DNA of 51,241 nucleotides from DAISJM01 sp036821485 (GTDB lineage: Bacteria; Verrucomicrobiota; Kiritimatiellia; CAIQIC01; JAGNIJ01), in assembly GCA_036821485.1 (NCBI GenBank), contig DAISJM010000024.1, forward strand, positions 1-51,241. The letters run 5' to 3'. Below, one piece after another: positions 31,834 through 40,372 of the stretch; position 1 is the first letter of the stretch; every line of letters starts with the position of its first letter. The notes under the pieces were generated by a model that searched no databases, was not told the origin of the DNA, and was given only the letters and a program-made list of their open reading frames with translations. A program made the position numbers and the translations under genes.

Positions 31834-32922
31834 ATGAAGCTGGTTGATAAATATCTCCTGCGATCGCTGGCTGTGCCCCTGGTGTACTGCCTGCTCGGAT
31901 TCTGCCTCATCTACGTTATCTACGACCTGTTCGACAACCTGCCCGACTTCATCGATGCCGCCACCCCATTGCCCGAAGTGCTCCGCTTCTACGCCCTGCT
32001 CATGCCCTCGGTACTGATTATCATCGCCCCCATCTCCCTGCTGTTGGCCGTGCTCTACAGCCTGTCGAGTCTGACCAAAAATAACGAACTGACCGCCATG
32101 CGGGCCAGCGGCATCAGCACCATACGCCTGATCCTGCCGCTGCTTACCATCGGCCTGCTCGTCACACTCCTCGTCGGTGTCGTACACGAAACCGTCGGCC
32201 CCTGGTCCGCCTACTGGACCGATCAGTTCGTACGCCTCCAGCGGCGCAAAGGAAGGATCGACATCGAGGAGGCCTCCAACATCGCCTTTAAGAATGAAGT
32301 GCAGCGCCGCATTTGGCTCGTGGATCGCTTCAACAAACGCACTTTCGACATGCAGCAGGTGAGCGTGATCCAACAGCGCGAGGACGGGTCCGACGCCATC
32401 AAATACCAGGCCCGCGAGGCCCGCTGGTTGGATGGCCGCTGGTGGTTCATCGAACTCGTGACACAGTTCTACGATGCCGATGGCAATCCCATGGGGCCGG
32501 CCAGATTCGAACTGCACCGGGAAATGAGGGACATCACCGAAGTCCCTCGCGATTTCATGAACGAGATCAAGGACCCACAGTTCCTTTCCTCGGTCGAGAT
32601 TGTCAACTTCCTGCGCACACACCCGCATCTCTCGCGCGACACCAAAACCCGGATCCGCGTGGACCTGCAGAACCGTCTGGCCACGCCATGGACATGCCTC
32701 ATCGTGACTCTCATCGGGATTCCTTTTGGCGCCCAAGCCGGTAGGCGCGGTGTCTTCATAGGGGCTTTCCTGGCCATCGGCCTGTTCTTTTCCTACTATT
32801 TCCTCATCAACCTCGGCCTGGCTCTCGGAAAGAAGCAACTGATTGCTCCAGTACTGGCGGGGTGGCTGCCCAATCTTGTCTTCCTTCTCATCGGTATTCA
32901 CCTCATTCGGCGGATGCGGTAG
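31834..32922 (+). CDS. LptF/LptG family permease (YjgP/YjgQ)
   Basis: A 362-residue inner-membrane protein of the LptF/LptG family, which with LptB takes LPS from the inner membrane to the LptC-A-D bridge. Three N-terminal helices (about 12-32, 52-78, 98-120) with the family stretch KNNELTAMRASGIS, a periplasmic jellyroll-like domain (about 130-280), and three C-terminal helices (about 290-310, 315-335, 340-358) with LIGIPFGAQAGRRG. The protein could be LptF or LptG; only one copy is in the window. The ATG at 31834 has AAGG eight to twelve bases upstream. Confidence 0.88.
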   Translation: MKLVDKYLLRSLAVPLVYCLLGFCLIYVIYDLFDNLPDFIDAATPLPEVLRFYALLMPSVLIIIAPISLLLAVLYSLSSLTKNNELTAMRASGISTIRLILPLLTIGLLVTLLVGVVHETVGPWSAYWTDQFVRLQRRKGRIDIEEASNIAFKNEVQRRIWLVDRFNKRTFDMQQVSVIQQREDGSDAIKYQAREARWLDGRWWFIELVTQFYDADGNPMGPARFELHREMRDITEVPRDFMNEIKDPQFLSSVEIVNFLRTHPHLSRDTKTRIRVDLQNRLATPWTCLIVTLIGIPFGAQAGRRGVFIGAFLAIGLFFSYYFLINLGLALGKKQLIAPVLAGWLPNLVFLLIGIHLIRRMR

Positions 32923-32950
32923 CCTTCGCCGACCTTTCTTCCTGCCCCGT

Positions 32951-32979
32951 TTGACAGCCCATGGGTCGGGTGTTACATT
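32951..32979 (+). promoter_or_regulatory. Strong promoter of the PilZ-like gene and pilT
   Basis: Consensus TTGACA (32951-32956), 17-base spacer, TACATT (32974-32979) preceded by TGT (extended -10). It is among the best promoter matches in the window and lies 40 bases before the start codon at 33020. Confidence 0.75.
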
Positions 32980-33019
32980 GTGTTCGTAGCGAGTGCGTTG
33001 GGTGTGGGTCTGGTCATTC

Positions 33020-33379
33020 ATGGACATTTCTCAGGACAACCTTGCCGTGCAGAAACAGCCTGTGACTCTTTTCACGGGCAAGAAGAGCGCCGTGGCGCAG
33101 CCCGACGGATTCCGCGTATGCCCCATGGGCATGCAGTTTTACTCCAAGCGCAAGATGAAGGAGTTCGAACTGCTGGAATTCACCATCGATGCCCCCACCA
33201 AGAAGGGAGTCCCCCAGTCCATCACCTGCACCGGCGTTGTCGTTCATTGTCGACGCGACAAGAACTCGATGTACCGGATCTGGGTGAAGTTCCTTGACTT
33301 GCCGGAAGATGCGCGTAAAGAAATTGAATGCGTTTCAAAGAAATCTAAACTGCTATGTCCGTACTGCGAGAACTTCTGA
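33020..33379 (+). CDS. PilZ-like domain protein
   Basis: A 119-residue protein that resembles the PilZ fold: an FRVCP-M-GMQFYS strand, FELLEFTIDAP, ITCTGVVVHCRR and YRIWVKFLDLPEDARKEI, the last being a common ending of PilZ domains. The RxxxR/DxSxxG c-di-GMP motif is not clear, so it may be a non-binding, pilus-assembly PilZ. A C-terminal tail ends in CPYCENF. The start is ATG 33020, just after a strong promoter. The final 25 bases overlap the start of pilT, so the two are translationally coupled and probably work together in type IV pilus motility. Confidence 0.7.
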   Translation: MDISQDNLAVQKQPVTLFTGKKSAVAQPDGFRVCPMGMQFYSKRKMKEFELLEFTIDAPTKKGVPQSITCTGVVVHCRRDKNSMYRIWVKFLDLPEDARKEIECVSKKSKLLCPYCENF

Positions 33380-34446
33380 TTAAGGCTGTCTCCTTGGGCG
33401 CCTCGGACGTTCACCTCAAGATCGACCAGCCCCCCGTCTTTCGTGTCCACGCAAACCTTGTCACCAGCGACATGGAAAATCTCAGCGCCGAGCTGCTCCA
33501 TCAGATCGTGGAGGATGTCGTCCCCCCGCACGCGCGTACTCATTTCGAGCAGCGCCGCGAAGTGGATTTCTCCCTCGAGGAAGCCGAGGTCGGTCGCTTC
33601 CGTGTGAACATATTCCTCAGCCACGGGATGCCCTGCGTCGCCATGCGGCACGTCAAAACCCGCATTCCCACCTTCGAGGAATTACACCTGCCGCTGGCCC
33701 TTCGGGAAATCGCCACATCGCCCCGCGGCATTGTGCTGGCTGCGGGTACCACCGGCTCGGGAAAATCCACCACCCTCGCCTCCATGCTCCAGCACATCAA
33801 CAAAAACCTCCGCCGCCGCGTCATCACAGTCGAGGATCCCATCGAGTATGTCTTCAACGATGATCAGGCCATTATCTCGCAGCGCGAAGTGGGCATCGAC
33901 ACGGTGTCATTTCACACGGCGCTGAAATACGTTTTGCGCCAAGACCCCGACGTCATCATGGTGGGCGAGATGCGCGACGCCGAGAGCTTCGCTGCGGCGC
34001 TCGCGGCCTCGGAAACGGGACATTTGATCTTCAGCACGCTCCATACGGATACCGCTTCCCAATCCATCGCGCGCATCCTGAACTTCTTCCCCAACACCGA
34101 ACGCGATCAGGTGCGCATGAGCTTGGCCACGAATATGCGGGCCGTGATCTGCCAGAGGTTGATCCCTGCCGCACGCGGCGGCGTGGTTCCCGCCGTTGAG
34201 ATCATGGTCAACACTTCCACGGTGAAGAAGCTGATCGAGAAGAACATGCTGGAGAAACTTGCTGCTGCCATCGAAACCGGCACGGAAGATGGCATGCAGA
34301 CGTTCAACCAGGCAGTCTACAAACTCATCACAAACGGCACGATCACCGAAGAGGAAGGGCTGCCGCGCTGCGGCAATCCGGAAACACTGAAGATGAATCT
34401 CAAGGGCATCTTCCTCGACGAAGCCCGGCGCATCCTCTCCACGTAA
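33355..34446 (+). CDS. pilT: Type IV pilus twitching motility ATPase PilT
   Basis: A 363-residue hexameric ATPase that retracts type IV pili. Features: N-terminal PAS-like domain (ASDVHLKIDQPPVFRVHA), Walker A GTTGSGKS (131-138), the Asp box VEDPIEYVF, Walker B VGEMRDAES and the His box STLHTDTA. The retraction signature AIRNLIRE is not visible by eye; near-C-terminal stretches (MQTFNQAVYKLI) fit PilT/PilU. It could be PilU, a paralogue, but is called PilT from overall agreement. It overlaps the PilZ-like gene by 25 bases. No other pil genes are in the window. Confidence 0.9.
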   Translation: MSVLRELLIKAVSLGASDVHLKIDQPPVFRVHANLVTSDMENLSAELLHQIVEDVVPPHARTHFEQRREVDFSLEEAEVGRFRVNIFLSHGMPCVAMRHVKTRIPTFEELHLPLALREIATSPRGIVLAAGTTGSGKSTTLASMLQHINKNLRRRVITVEDPIEYVFNDDQAIISQREVGIDTVSFHTALKYVLRQDPDVIMVGEMRDAESFAAALAASETGHLIFSTLHTDTASQSIARILNFFPNTERDQVRMSLATNMRAVICQRLIPAARGGVVPAVEIMVNTSTVKKLIEKNMLEKLAAAIETGTEDGMQTFNQAVYKLITNGTITEEEGLPRCGNPETLKMNLKGIFLDEARRILST

Positions 34447-34479
34447 TGGCTTGAACGGCAGCCAACGGCACTTCCCTCT

Positions 34480-35583
34480 TCAAGTTTCCCACTGCTCGCT
34501 TTCCATGGACACCGGCACGCATCGCGGCCCCCACGTCCCCGGCTGGTCTTCAAATACACCCGCACAGACCGCGCCGCAAAACTTGCAGACACCCCCACCC
34601 TTCAGATTCCATTCCGTCAATCGAAACCAATCGCGACCTATCAGCCGCTTTCCGCACGCATGGCAATAGGTGCTCCCACTCGATTCGTCGCGGACATTTC
34701 CGGTGAAGACATAATGCAACCCCGCCTCGTGCGCGACCTCTCTTGCACGCAGCAACGTGGCCGGCGGTGTGGGCGGACGGTCGGTCATATGCCAGGCCGG
34801 ATGGAACGCGGAGAAATGAAGCGGTGTATCGGGCCCCAGTTCCCCCGCCACCCAGGCGGAAAGTTGCCGCAGTTCGTCCTCCGAATCGTTCTCGCCGGGA
34901 ATCAGCAGCGTGGTCAATTCAACCCATACCTTCGTGCGATGCTTGAGATAGACCAACGTGTCTTTCACCGTCTGAAGGTCGCCCCCACACTGCTTCCTGT
35001 AGAATGCTTCTGTAAACGCCTTGAGATCGACATTCGCCGCATCCATGTGCTCAAAGAATGCCTCCCGTGCGCCGGCGGAAATGTATCCGGCCGTCACGGC
35101 AACCGCCCGGAGCTTCTGCTCATGACACGCTTGGGCAACATCCACGGCGTATTCGAGGAACACAACGGGATCGTTGTACGTGAAAGCCACGCTGCGGCAA
35201 CCCATCGCTGCCGCAGCCGCAACAATGCGTTCCGGAGCCGCCACCTCCGCGGAGACATCAGCCTCCTTCGCCCGGCTGATGTGCCAGTTCTGGCAAAAAC
35301 TGCAACGCAGGTTGCAGCCGGCTGTACCAAAAGACAGGATCGCCGTACCGGGAAGAAAATGATGCAGGGGTTTCTTTTCAATCGGGTCGATGCAGAAACC
35401 ACTGGATCGCCCGTACGTGGTCAGCACAATCCTGCCGCCCTGCGCCGCCCGGACAAAGCACAGCCCCTGCTGACCATCCTTGAGCTTGCAGCGGTGAGGA
35501 CAGACATTGCACTGGGCCCTTCCATCTGGAAGCTTCTCCCAGAACTTCGTCACGACCACCGGCCCCTGTGGGTACTTGGACAT
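34480..35583 (-). CDS. amrS: AmmeMemoRadiSam-system radical SAM enzyme (AmrS)
   Basis: A 367-residue radical SAM protein. The 4Fe-4S/SAM site is AGCNLRCSFCQN. The N-terminal Cys pattern (QCNVCPHRC, GLCFVR) and the C-terminal pair (YCHACGKRL, VCKFCGAVC) may bind further metal. The family stretch FTYNDPVVFLEY and the segment AVTAGYISAGAREAF match the AmmeMemoRadiSam group, whose three parts (AMMECR1, Memo, radical SAM) modify an unknown substrate. The Memo partner lies next door, divergently; an AMMECR1 domain is not in the window. The start ATG has GGGGAG upstream. The gene converges with pilT. Confidence 0.88.
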   Translation of the reverse strand: MSKYPQGPVVVTKFWEKLPDGRAQCNVCPHRCKLKDGQQGLCFVRAAQGGRIVLTTYGRSSGFCIDPIEKKPLHHFLPGTAILSFGTAGCNLRCSFCQNWHISRAKEADVSAEVAAPERIVAAAAAMGCRSVAFTYNDPVVFLEYAVDVAQACHEQKLRAVAVTAGYISAGAREAFFEHMDAANVDLKAFTEAFYRKQCGGDLQTVKDTLVYLKHRTKVWVELTTLLIPGENDSEDELRQLSAWVAGELGPDTPLHFSAFHPAWHMTDRPPTPPATLLRAREVAHEAGLHYVFTGNVRDESSGSTYCHACGKRLIGRDWFRLTEWNLKGGGVCKFCGAVCAGVFEDQPGTWGPRCVPVSMESEQWET

Positions 35584-35601
35584 GCTGCGCTCCCCACGTC
35601 C

Positions 35602-35630
35602 AGTATAGCGCTTGCCATAGGGGATTCCAA
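35602..35630 (-). promoter_or_regulatory. Promoter of amrS
   Basis: On the minus strand TTGGAA (35630-35625) and TATACT (35607-35602) are 17 bases apart, about 19 bases before the ATG at 35583, which leaves a short leader. Confidence 0.6.
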
Positions 35631-35654
35631 TCGTCGTGCTCCCCGGGATTGCCG

Positions 35655-35682
35655 TTGAAACGACGGCTTGCAGGTGTATGCT
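35655..35682 (+). promoter_or_regulatory. Promoter of the Memo gene
   Basis: TTGAAA (35655-35660) and TATGCT (35677-35682) are 16 bases apart, 17 bases before the ATG at 35700. The amrS and Memo promoters thus lie back to back within 80 bases. Confidence 0.5.
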
Positions 35683-35699
35683 GGTCTAGGGGCAACGCT

Positions 35700-36491
35700 A
35701 TGAGCGTAACTGTCGTTCGCAAGCCAGCCGTCGCGGGCATGTTCTATCCCGCCAATCCCAAGGAACTGCGCCAGATGGTCAAAGGCTTTCTGAAGAAGGC
35801 CAAGGCCTCCGGCCCCGTCCCAAAGGCCATCATCGCGCCGCACGCAGGCTACATCTACTCCGGCCCCATCGCTGCCTCAGCCTATGCCCGGCTCGTCCCC
35901 GCCCGGGATGTCATCACACGTGTCGTGTTGCTCGGCCCTGCTCATCGCGTGCCGTTTGCGGGGCTCGCCGCGCCCGCAGTCGATGCGTTCTCCACTCCGC
36001 TCGGAGATATCCCCATCGACAAAACCGGCATTGCCCAGCTCCGCGCCCTGCCACAGATTCAGGTTCTGGACCTGGCACACACCACGGAACACAGTCTTGA
36101 GGTCCAACTCCCGTTCCTCCAGGAGGTGCTCGCCAAATTCACCCTCCTACCTCTTTGCGTCGGCGACACGGACCCGAAACAAATCGCCGAGGTACTCGAC
36201 CGGTCCTGGGGCGGCCCGGAAACGCTGATCGTCGTCAGCTCTGACCTCAGCCATTACCAGGCGTATGAAACCTCGCAGCAGATGGACCAAGCTACCTCGC
36301 AGGCTATCGAGAAGCTCAAACCGGAGGGAATTAGCTACGAGCAGGCCTGCGGCCGACTTCCGATTCAAGGGCTGCTCCTTGCGGCGAAGCAGCGGGGCAT
36401 GAAATGCCAGACCGTGGATCTTCGCAGTTCCGGCGATACCGCCGGTCCGCGGGATGAAGTCGTTGGATACGGAGCCTACGTCTTCACCTGA
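35700..36491 (+). CDS. amrB: AmmeMemoRadiSam-system protein B (Memo)
   Basis: A 263-residue Memo-like protein of the extradiol-dioxygenase-like fold. Motifs: RKPAVAGMFYPANP at the start, IIAPHAGYIYSGPIAASAY, LLGPAHRVPF, HTTEHSLEVQLPFLQ and SSDLSHYQAY, where the conserved His residues would bind metal. It is the second part of the AmmeMemoRadiSam system with amrS next to it. The ATG at 35700 has AGGGG upstream and gives the usual family length; the longer frame starts inside the amrS promoter region. Confidence 0.9.
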   Translation: MSVTVVRKPAVAGMFYPANPKELRQMVKGFLKKAKASGPVPKAIIAPHAGYIYSGPIAASAYARLVPARDVITRVVLLGPAHRVPFAGLAAPAVDAFSTPLGDIPIDKTGIAQLRALPQIQVLDLAHTTEHSLEVQLPFLQEVLAKFTLLPLCVGDTDPKQIAEVLDRSWGGPETLIVVSSDLSHYQAYETSQQMDQATSQAIEKLKPEGISYEQACGRLPIQGLLLAAKQRGMKCQTVDLRSSGDTAGPRDEVVGYGAYVFT

Positions 36492-36515
36492 GGCTCCACA
36501 CAGCATGCGCAGGGA

Positions 36516-37157
36516 TCACGGAGATAGGCGCGACATCTTCCAACCGCCCGTTTCGCGCTCATAGCAAATGCGATCGTGCAGCCGGCTCGGACGGCCCTGC
36601 CAGAATTCGATGCGGGACGGCACCAAGAGATATCCGCCCCAGAAAGGAGGCAACGGGACTTCCTGACCCCGATACTTGCGTTGAATCTCCCGGACTTGCG
36701 CTTCCAAATCTTCGCGCCGCTCCAGCACAGAACTCTGTTTCGATGCCCAGGCACCAATGCGGCTGCCGCGCGGGCGCGATTGGAAATAGGCGTTGGATTC
36801 TTCTTCCGAGGTCTTCTCTACCCGCCCCTCCACGCGAACCTGGCGGAACAGTTCCGCCCAATGAAAGACCATGGCCGCCCGCGGATTCTCCGCCAACTCA
36901 CCGCCTTTGCGACTGTCGTAGTTGGTGTAGAACACGAAGCCCTTTTCATCGACATCCTTCAACAGCAGCGTTCGCGCTCCGGGCTGCCCATCGCGTGTAG
37001 CCGTTGCCAGAATGAACGCATTGGCCAACGGCAGGCCAAGCGACGATGATTTGTCAAACCAGCGCTGAAATTGCTCAATTGGATCAGGCGACACATCCCG
37101 CTCGTTCAGACCAAACAAGAGCCCTTTCAGCGAATAGAATCTGGCCAGCAGTGACAT
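36516..37157 (-). CDS. pdxH: Pyridoxamine 5'-phosphate oxidase
   Basis: A 213-residue FMN-dependent oxidase making pyridoxal 5'-phosphate. Typical stretches: PIEQFQRWFDK, NAFILATATRDGQPGARTLL, GFVFYTNYDSRKGGELAENP, EESNAYFQSRPRGSRIGAWAS, PPFWGGYLLVPSRIEFWQG and a final RLSP. All match PdxH, at normal length. It is last in the minus-strand series after the retropepsin-like gene. PLP is the cofactor of SufS, encoded just upstream, so a functional link is plausible but not shown. Confidence 0.95.
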   Translation of the reverse strand: MSLLARFYSLKGLLFGLNERDVSPDPIEQFQRWFDKSSSLGLPLANAFILATATRDGQPGARTLLLKDVDEKGFVFYTNYDSRKGGELAENPRAAMVFHWAELFRQVRVEGRVEKTSEEESNAYFQSRPRGSRIGAWASKQSSVLERREDLEAQVREIQRKYRGQEVPLPPFWGGYLLVPSRIEFWQGRPSRLHDRICYERETGGWKMSRLSP

Positions 37158-37202
37158 GGGCGTAGAGTCCTTCAGTCGGCGGGTTGTGTCAAGATGTCTG
37201 CA

Positions 37203-38318
37203 TCAACGCAATCCGGGCTGGAATCGGGTCAGCGTCAACTCGTTCCGCACGGGATCGATTTGCACGCCAAACTCCATCAAGTAGCTCATGCCCAGCAGCC
37301 CATCCAGTCCCGGCCCCGGAGGCTCGGGTACCACGGCAGCCGCAACGGAATCGACCTTCATGCCGAGAACTTCCACGGAGCTCAGGATCACGGACTTGGC
37401 ATCCCGCTTGGAGCCATCTGCGACGGTGATCTCGATCTTCTGATCGTCCAGCAACGGAAGCTGCAGCTGTCTGGCCAGCGTCTCCGAAATCGATACAGTG
37501 GTCGCTCCCGTGTCCACCAGCAGGCGTGCATCCACTTGACCGTTCAACCGCGCCGTCACCACGATCTGGTTTCTGTCATGCTCCATCGGCAGGCGCACTT
37601 CCCGGATGTCCGCGCCCAGCGACTCAACCCGCTTCTCGACTCCCTCAAAGAAGAATCGTGCCGCCTTGTTGGTATCCAGACCCACGTAGTTTGCCTGGCG
37701 CTCGCTGAACCGATCACGAAAGTCATAGTATGCACGAATATACCCCGACAGTGTCCGCCGGCACACATCACTCTCCGTATGCCCCCTTTTTAGACTCTCG
37801 ACGAGCGTAACCATGCGCAGCCGCAGGTCATTCAAATGCCTGACGGCGTTGTTATATTCGTCCACCTCGCGCCGCGTCGGCCGATCTGAAAGCGTCAGGG
37901 ACGCGCCCGCAATCTCATGGTTCACCCGATCCATTTCATCCTGGATGGGGACACGTTCGCGCACGATCTGCTGCAACTTTCGATTGGCCTCCAAGGCCCC
38001 CTGTCGTTGTCCCTCCAACCCGTTGAATTCAGCGGCCAGCGCCTTCAGATCGGCCGGCACGTATTTCTCGTGGGCGAAATATTTCCGTGCCCATTCGTCT
38101 TCGATCGTCTTCGCGCCATCCGTAGCACGGTGGATCGAGGCAATCTGGGAACGCTTCAGGGTAACGCTGCCGACGCCGACGCTGAGGACAACGCGGTTGG
38201 TGGTCTCCTCAATCACCACGCCGTCCAGCTTGTTGCCGTTTCGCATGATAACGGTGTCGGCGGAACCCCACAGGGCCGAGGACAGGAAGAAGATGGCTGC
38301 AACGCAGCGCCGTGACAT
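37203..38318 (-). CDS. Secreted retropepsin-like aspartic protease
   Basis: A 371-residue exported protein. The signal peptide (1-20, ALWGSA) is followed by a small beta segment (VIMRNGNKLDGVVI...VGSVTLKRSQIASI), also seen in the TPR protein at 9853-10650. Next is a coiled-coil-like helical middle (about 75-215). The C-terminal domain has the retropepsin-like signature LLVDTGATTVSIS (catalytic D-T-G) and the later hydrophobic-hydrophobic-Gly segment GLDGLLGMSYL. It is a single-lobe protease expected to act as a dimer in the periplasm. Substrate unknown. It lies 32 bases after sufU, perhaps by read-through. Confidence 0.8.
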   Translation of the reverse strand: MSRRCVAAIFFLSSALWGSADTVIMRNGNKLDGVVIEETTNRVVLSVGVGSVTLKRSQIASIHRATDGAKTIEDEWARKYFAHEKYVPADLKALAAEFNGLEGQRQGALEANRKLQQIVRERVPIQDEMDRVNHEIAGASLTLSDRPTRREVDEYNNAVRHLNDLRLRMVTLVESLKRGHTESDVCRRTLSGYIRAYYDFRDRFSERQANYVGLDTNKAARFFFEGVEKRVESLGADIREVRLPMEHDRNQIVVTARLNGQVDARLLVDTGATTVSISETLARQLQLPLLDDQKIEITVADGSKRDAKSVILSSVEVLGMKVDSVAAAVVPEPPGPGLDGLLGMSYLMEFGVQIDPVRNELTLTRFQPGLR

Positions 38319-38350
38319 GGAACCTACGTTCCAGAATTAACGGGGCCGTG

Positions 38351-38785
38351 TCAAGCCGGGGGATGGATCCGATTCAGGGCCGTTTCAACAGCGTGCCAAC
38401 ACATCGTCGCACATTTCACCCGCATCGGATATTGTTTCACACCTTCCAGCGCGGCGAGGTCGCCCAGTTCATCGGGATCCACTTCCTTCTCGCCACGAAT
38501 CAGCCCGACGAAATCCGAAATCAGGCGGCGCGCGGCCTCCACCGGCATGCCAATCAGCCTCTCCGTCATCATGGAGGCCGAGGCCGTGCTGATTGCACAG
38601 CCCTTACCCTCGAATTTGACGTCCACGATCTTCCCCTGCTCAACCTTGGCCATGAGGCGTATGTGATCGCCGCACGTCGGGTTCTCTTCATCCACAAGGA
38701 CCTCGGCCTCGGCCAAAGGCCGCTGGTTCCGCGGATGTTTGAAGTGGTCGAGGATCAGATCCTGGTAGAGGTCATCAAGTTCCAT
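38351..38785 (-). CDS. sufU: SufU-type Fe-S scaffold / sulfur-transfer protein
   Basis: A 144-residue protein of the NifU/IscU/SufU N-terminal family. The three Cys (C38 in NPTCGD, C63 in GKGCAIS, C125 in VKCATMCW) and D40 are conserved. The 18-20-residue spacer between the second and third Cys regions (REKEVDPDELGDLAALEGV-like) marks the SufU branch, which binds zinc and takes sulfur from SufS. It overlaps the end of sufS by 11 bases, so translation is coupled. It is the last suf gene. Confidence 0.92.
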   Translation of the reverse strand: MELDDLYQDLILDHFKHPRNQRPLAEAEVLVDEENPTCGDHIRLMAKVEQGKIVDVKFEGKGCAISTASASMMTERLIGMPVEAARRLISDFVGLIRGEKEVDPDELGDLAALEGVKQYPMRVKCATMCWHAVETALNRIHPPA

Positions 38786-40052
38786 GGGCGAAGAACTCCT
38801 TGGCCTTGAGAATGGCCGCCGCCAGCTGGTCGATTTCGGATTCCAAGTTGTAGAAGTAAACGCTCGCGCGGCTCACGGCGGGAACACCCAGCTTGCGCAT
38901 GAGCGGCTGCGCGCAGAGATGCCCGGCACGGATCGCCACGCCCTCCCGGTCGGCAAACTGAGCCATGTCGTGAGGATGCACCCCTTCAACTTCAAACGAG
39001 ATGGCTCCGCCGCGTTCCGGCGCGTGGCCGAACACGCGAAGCCCCGGTATCTCCGCCAGCCGGGCCATGGCGTAACGGGTCAGCTTCTGCTCGTAAGCCT
39101 CGATCACATCCATGCCGATTTTCGACAAATACGTGGCCGCCGTCCCCATGCCGATGGCACCGGCAATGCTCGGGGTTCCGGCTTCGAACTTCTGCGGCAG
39201 GTCAGCCCACGTGGCACGATCCAGATCCACCCTGTTGATCATCTCGCCACCCGCCAGGAAAGGATCCATGCGCTCGAGCAGGGACTCCCGGCCATAGAGC
39301 ATGCCGATGCCGGTTGGGGCCAGCATCTTGTGCCCGGAGAACGCCAGGAAATCGCAAGCGATATCGACTACGTTGACCGCGCGGTTGGGAACGCTCTGGG
39401 CCGCATCCACCAATACCACCGCCCCTGCCTTGTGCGCCAAGGCCGTCATCTTCTTCACCGGATTTATAGTGCCCAGCACATTGGACACATGTGTGAAGGC
39501 CGCCAACTTGACCCTGCCCGAAGCAAGCAGCCGGGCATATACATCCTGATCAAGCGTGCCGTCATCCAGCACAGGAACGAACCGTAACACGGCTCCCTTT
39601 TCCCTGGCTACCAGTTGCCACGGCACCAGGTTGCTGTGATGCTCCATCTCCGTCAGCACGATCTCATCGCCTGCCTGCAGGAACTTGCGTCCCCACGACC
39701 ACGCCACGAGATTGATCCCCTCTGTCGTCCCGCGCGTGAAGATTACGCTTCGCGTGTTCGGCGCACCGATGAAAGCGGCCATCTTCTTGCGCGCATCATC
39801 GAAGCGCTGCGTGGCCTGCTCCGCCAGGTAGTGAAGCGACCGGTGTACGTTGGCATTGAAGGCCTGGTAGTAATCGCAAAGACCGCACACGACGATGGCC
39901 GGTTTCTGGGTCGTCGCGGCATTGTCCAGGTAAGCCAGTTGCTTCTTGTCGTGAATGAGCTGATTCAGGATCGGAAAGTCCGCCCGTATCTTCACCGTGT
40001 CGAACACCGGCGCCGTAGGCCGCTTCGGTTCTTCTTTGATCGTGGTCTTCAA
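38775..40052 (-). CDS. sufS: Cysteine desulfurase SufS
   Basis: A 425-residue class V PLP enzyme that takes sulfur from cysteine for Fe-S assembly. Motifs: LDNAATTQKP, TRGTTEGINLVA, the PLP Lys in FSGHKMLAPTGIG and the persulfide Cys in GHLCAQP. The start is placed at TTG 40052, whose TG is shared with the TGA stop of the Rieske gene (TTGA) and which has GCGGGAG seven bases upstream. An upstream GTG (40076) would add eight residues and has only AAGGT beside it. The gene sits between the Rieske ferredoxin and sufU. Confidence 0.93.
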   Translation of the reverse strand: MKTTIKEEPKRPTAPVFDTVKIRADFPILNQLIHDKKQLAYLDNAATTQKPAIVVCGLCDYYQAFNANVHRSLHYLAEQATQRFDDARKKMAAFIGAPNTRSVIFTRGTTEGINLVAWSWGRKFLQAGDEIVLTEMEHHSNLVPWQLVAREKGAVLRFVPVLDDGTLDQDVYARLLASGRVKLAAFTHVSNVLGTINPVKKMTALAHKAGAVVLVDAAQSVPNRAVNVVDIACDFLAFSGHKMLAPTGIGMLYGRESLLERMDPFLAGGEMINRVDLDRATWADLPQKFEAGTPSIAGAIGMGTAATYLSKIGMDVIEAYEQKLTRYAMARLAEIPGLRVFGHAPERGGAISFEVEGVHPHDMAQFADREGVAIRAGHLCAQPLMRKLGVPAVSRASVYFYNLESEIDQLAAAILKAKEFFAHGT

Positions 40053-40372
40053 GTGTTTGCTCCCGCCTTCACCCACACCTTGCCCTGATCCACCTTCACT
40101 TCGTAACGACTCACCGGCCGTACGGCCGGCAGGCTGAGATGCTGTCCCGTTCTCACATCAAACCGCGCGCCGTGCAGCGGACACATGATTTCGTGCCCCT
40201 CCAGATCGCCGTCGGTCAGCAATGCCTTGTCATGGCTGCACCAGCCATCCACGGCGAAGAAGTCGCCGCTCACCTTGAAGACAGCGATCACTTTGCCGCC
40301 GCCAAGCTGAATCAGCTTCCGGTCCGCCCCGTCAAAAAAGGACACATCCGTGGCTTCAATCCACTCTGTCAT
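40049..40372 (-). CDS. Rieske [2Fe-2S] ferredoxin in the suf operon
   Basis: A 107-residue Rieske-type ferredoxin. The cluster ligands are clear: CSH (17 residues between) CPLHG, as in the NirD/BphF-like small Rieske proteins. It overlaps both sufD (ATGA) and sufS (TTGA), so it is tightly co-translated with the Fe-S assembly genes. It probably feeds electrons to assembly or tests cluster insertion, but no specific role is established. Small Rieske genes in suf operons are known in several bacterial groups. Confidence 0.92.
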   Translation of the reverse strand: MTEWIEATDVSFFDGADRKLIQLGGGKVIAVFKVSGDFFAVDGWCSHDKALLTDGDLEGHEIMCPLHGARFDVRTGQHLSLPAVRPVSRYEVKVDQGKVWVKAGANT

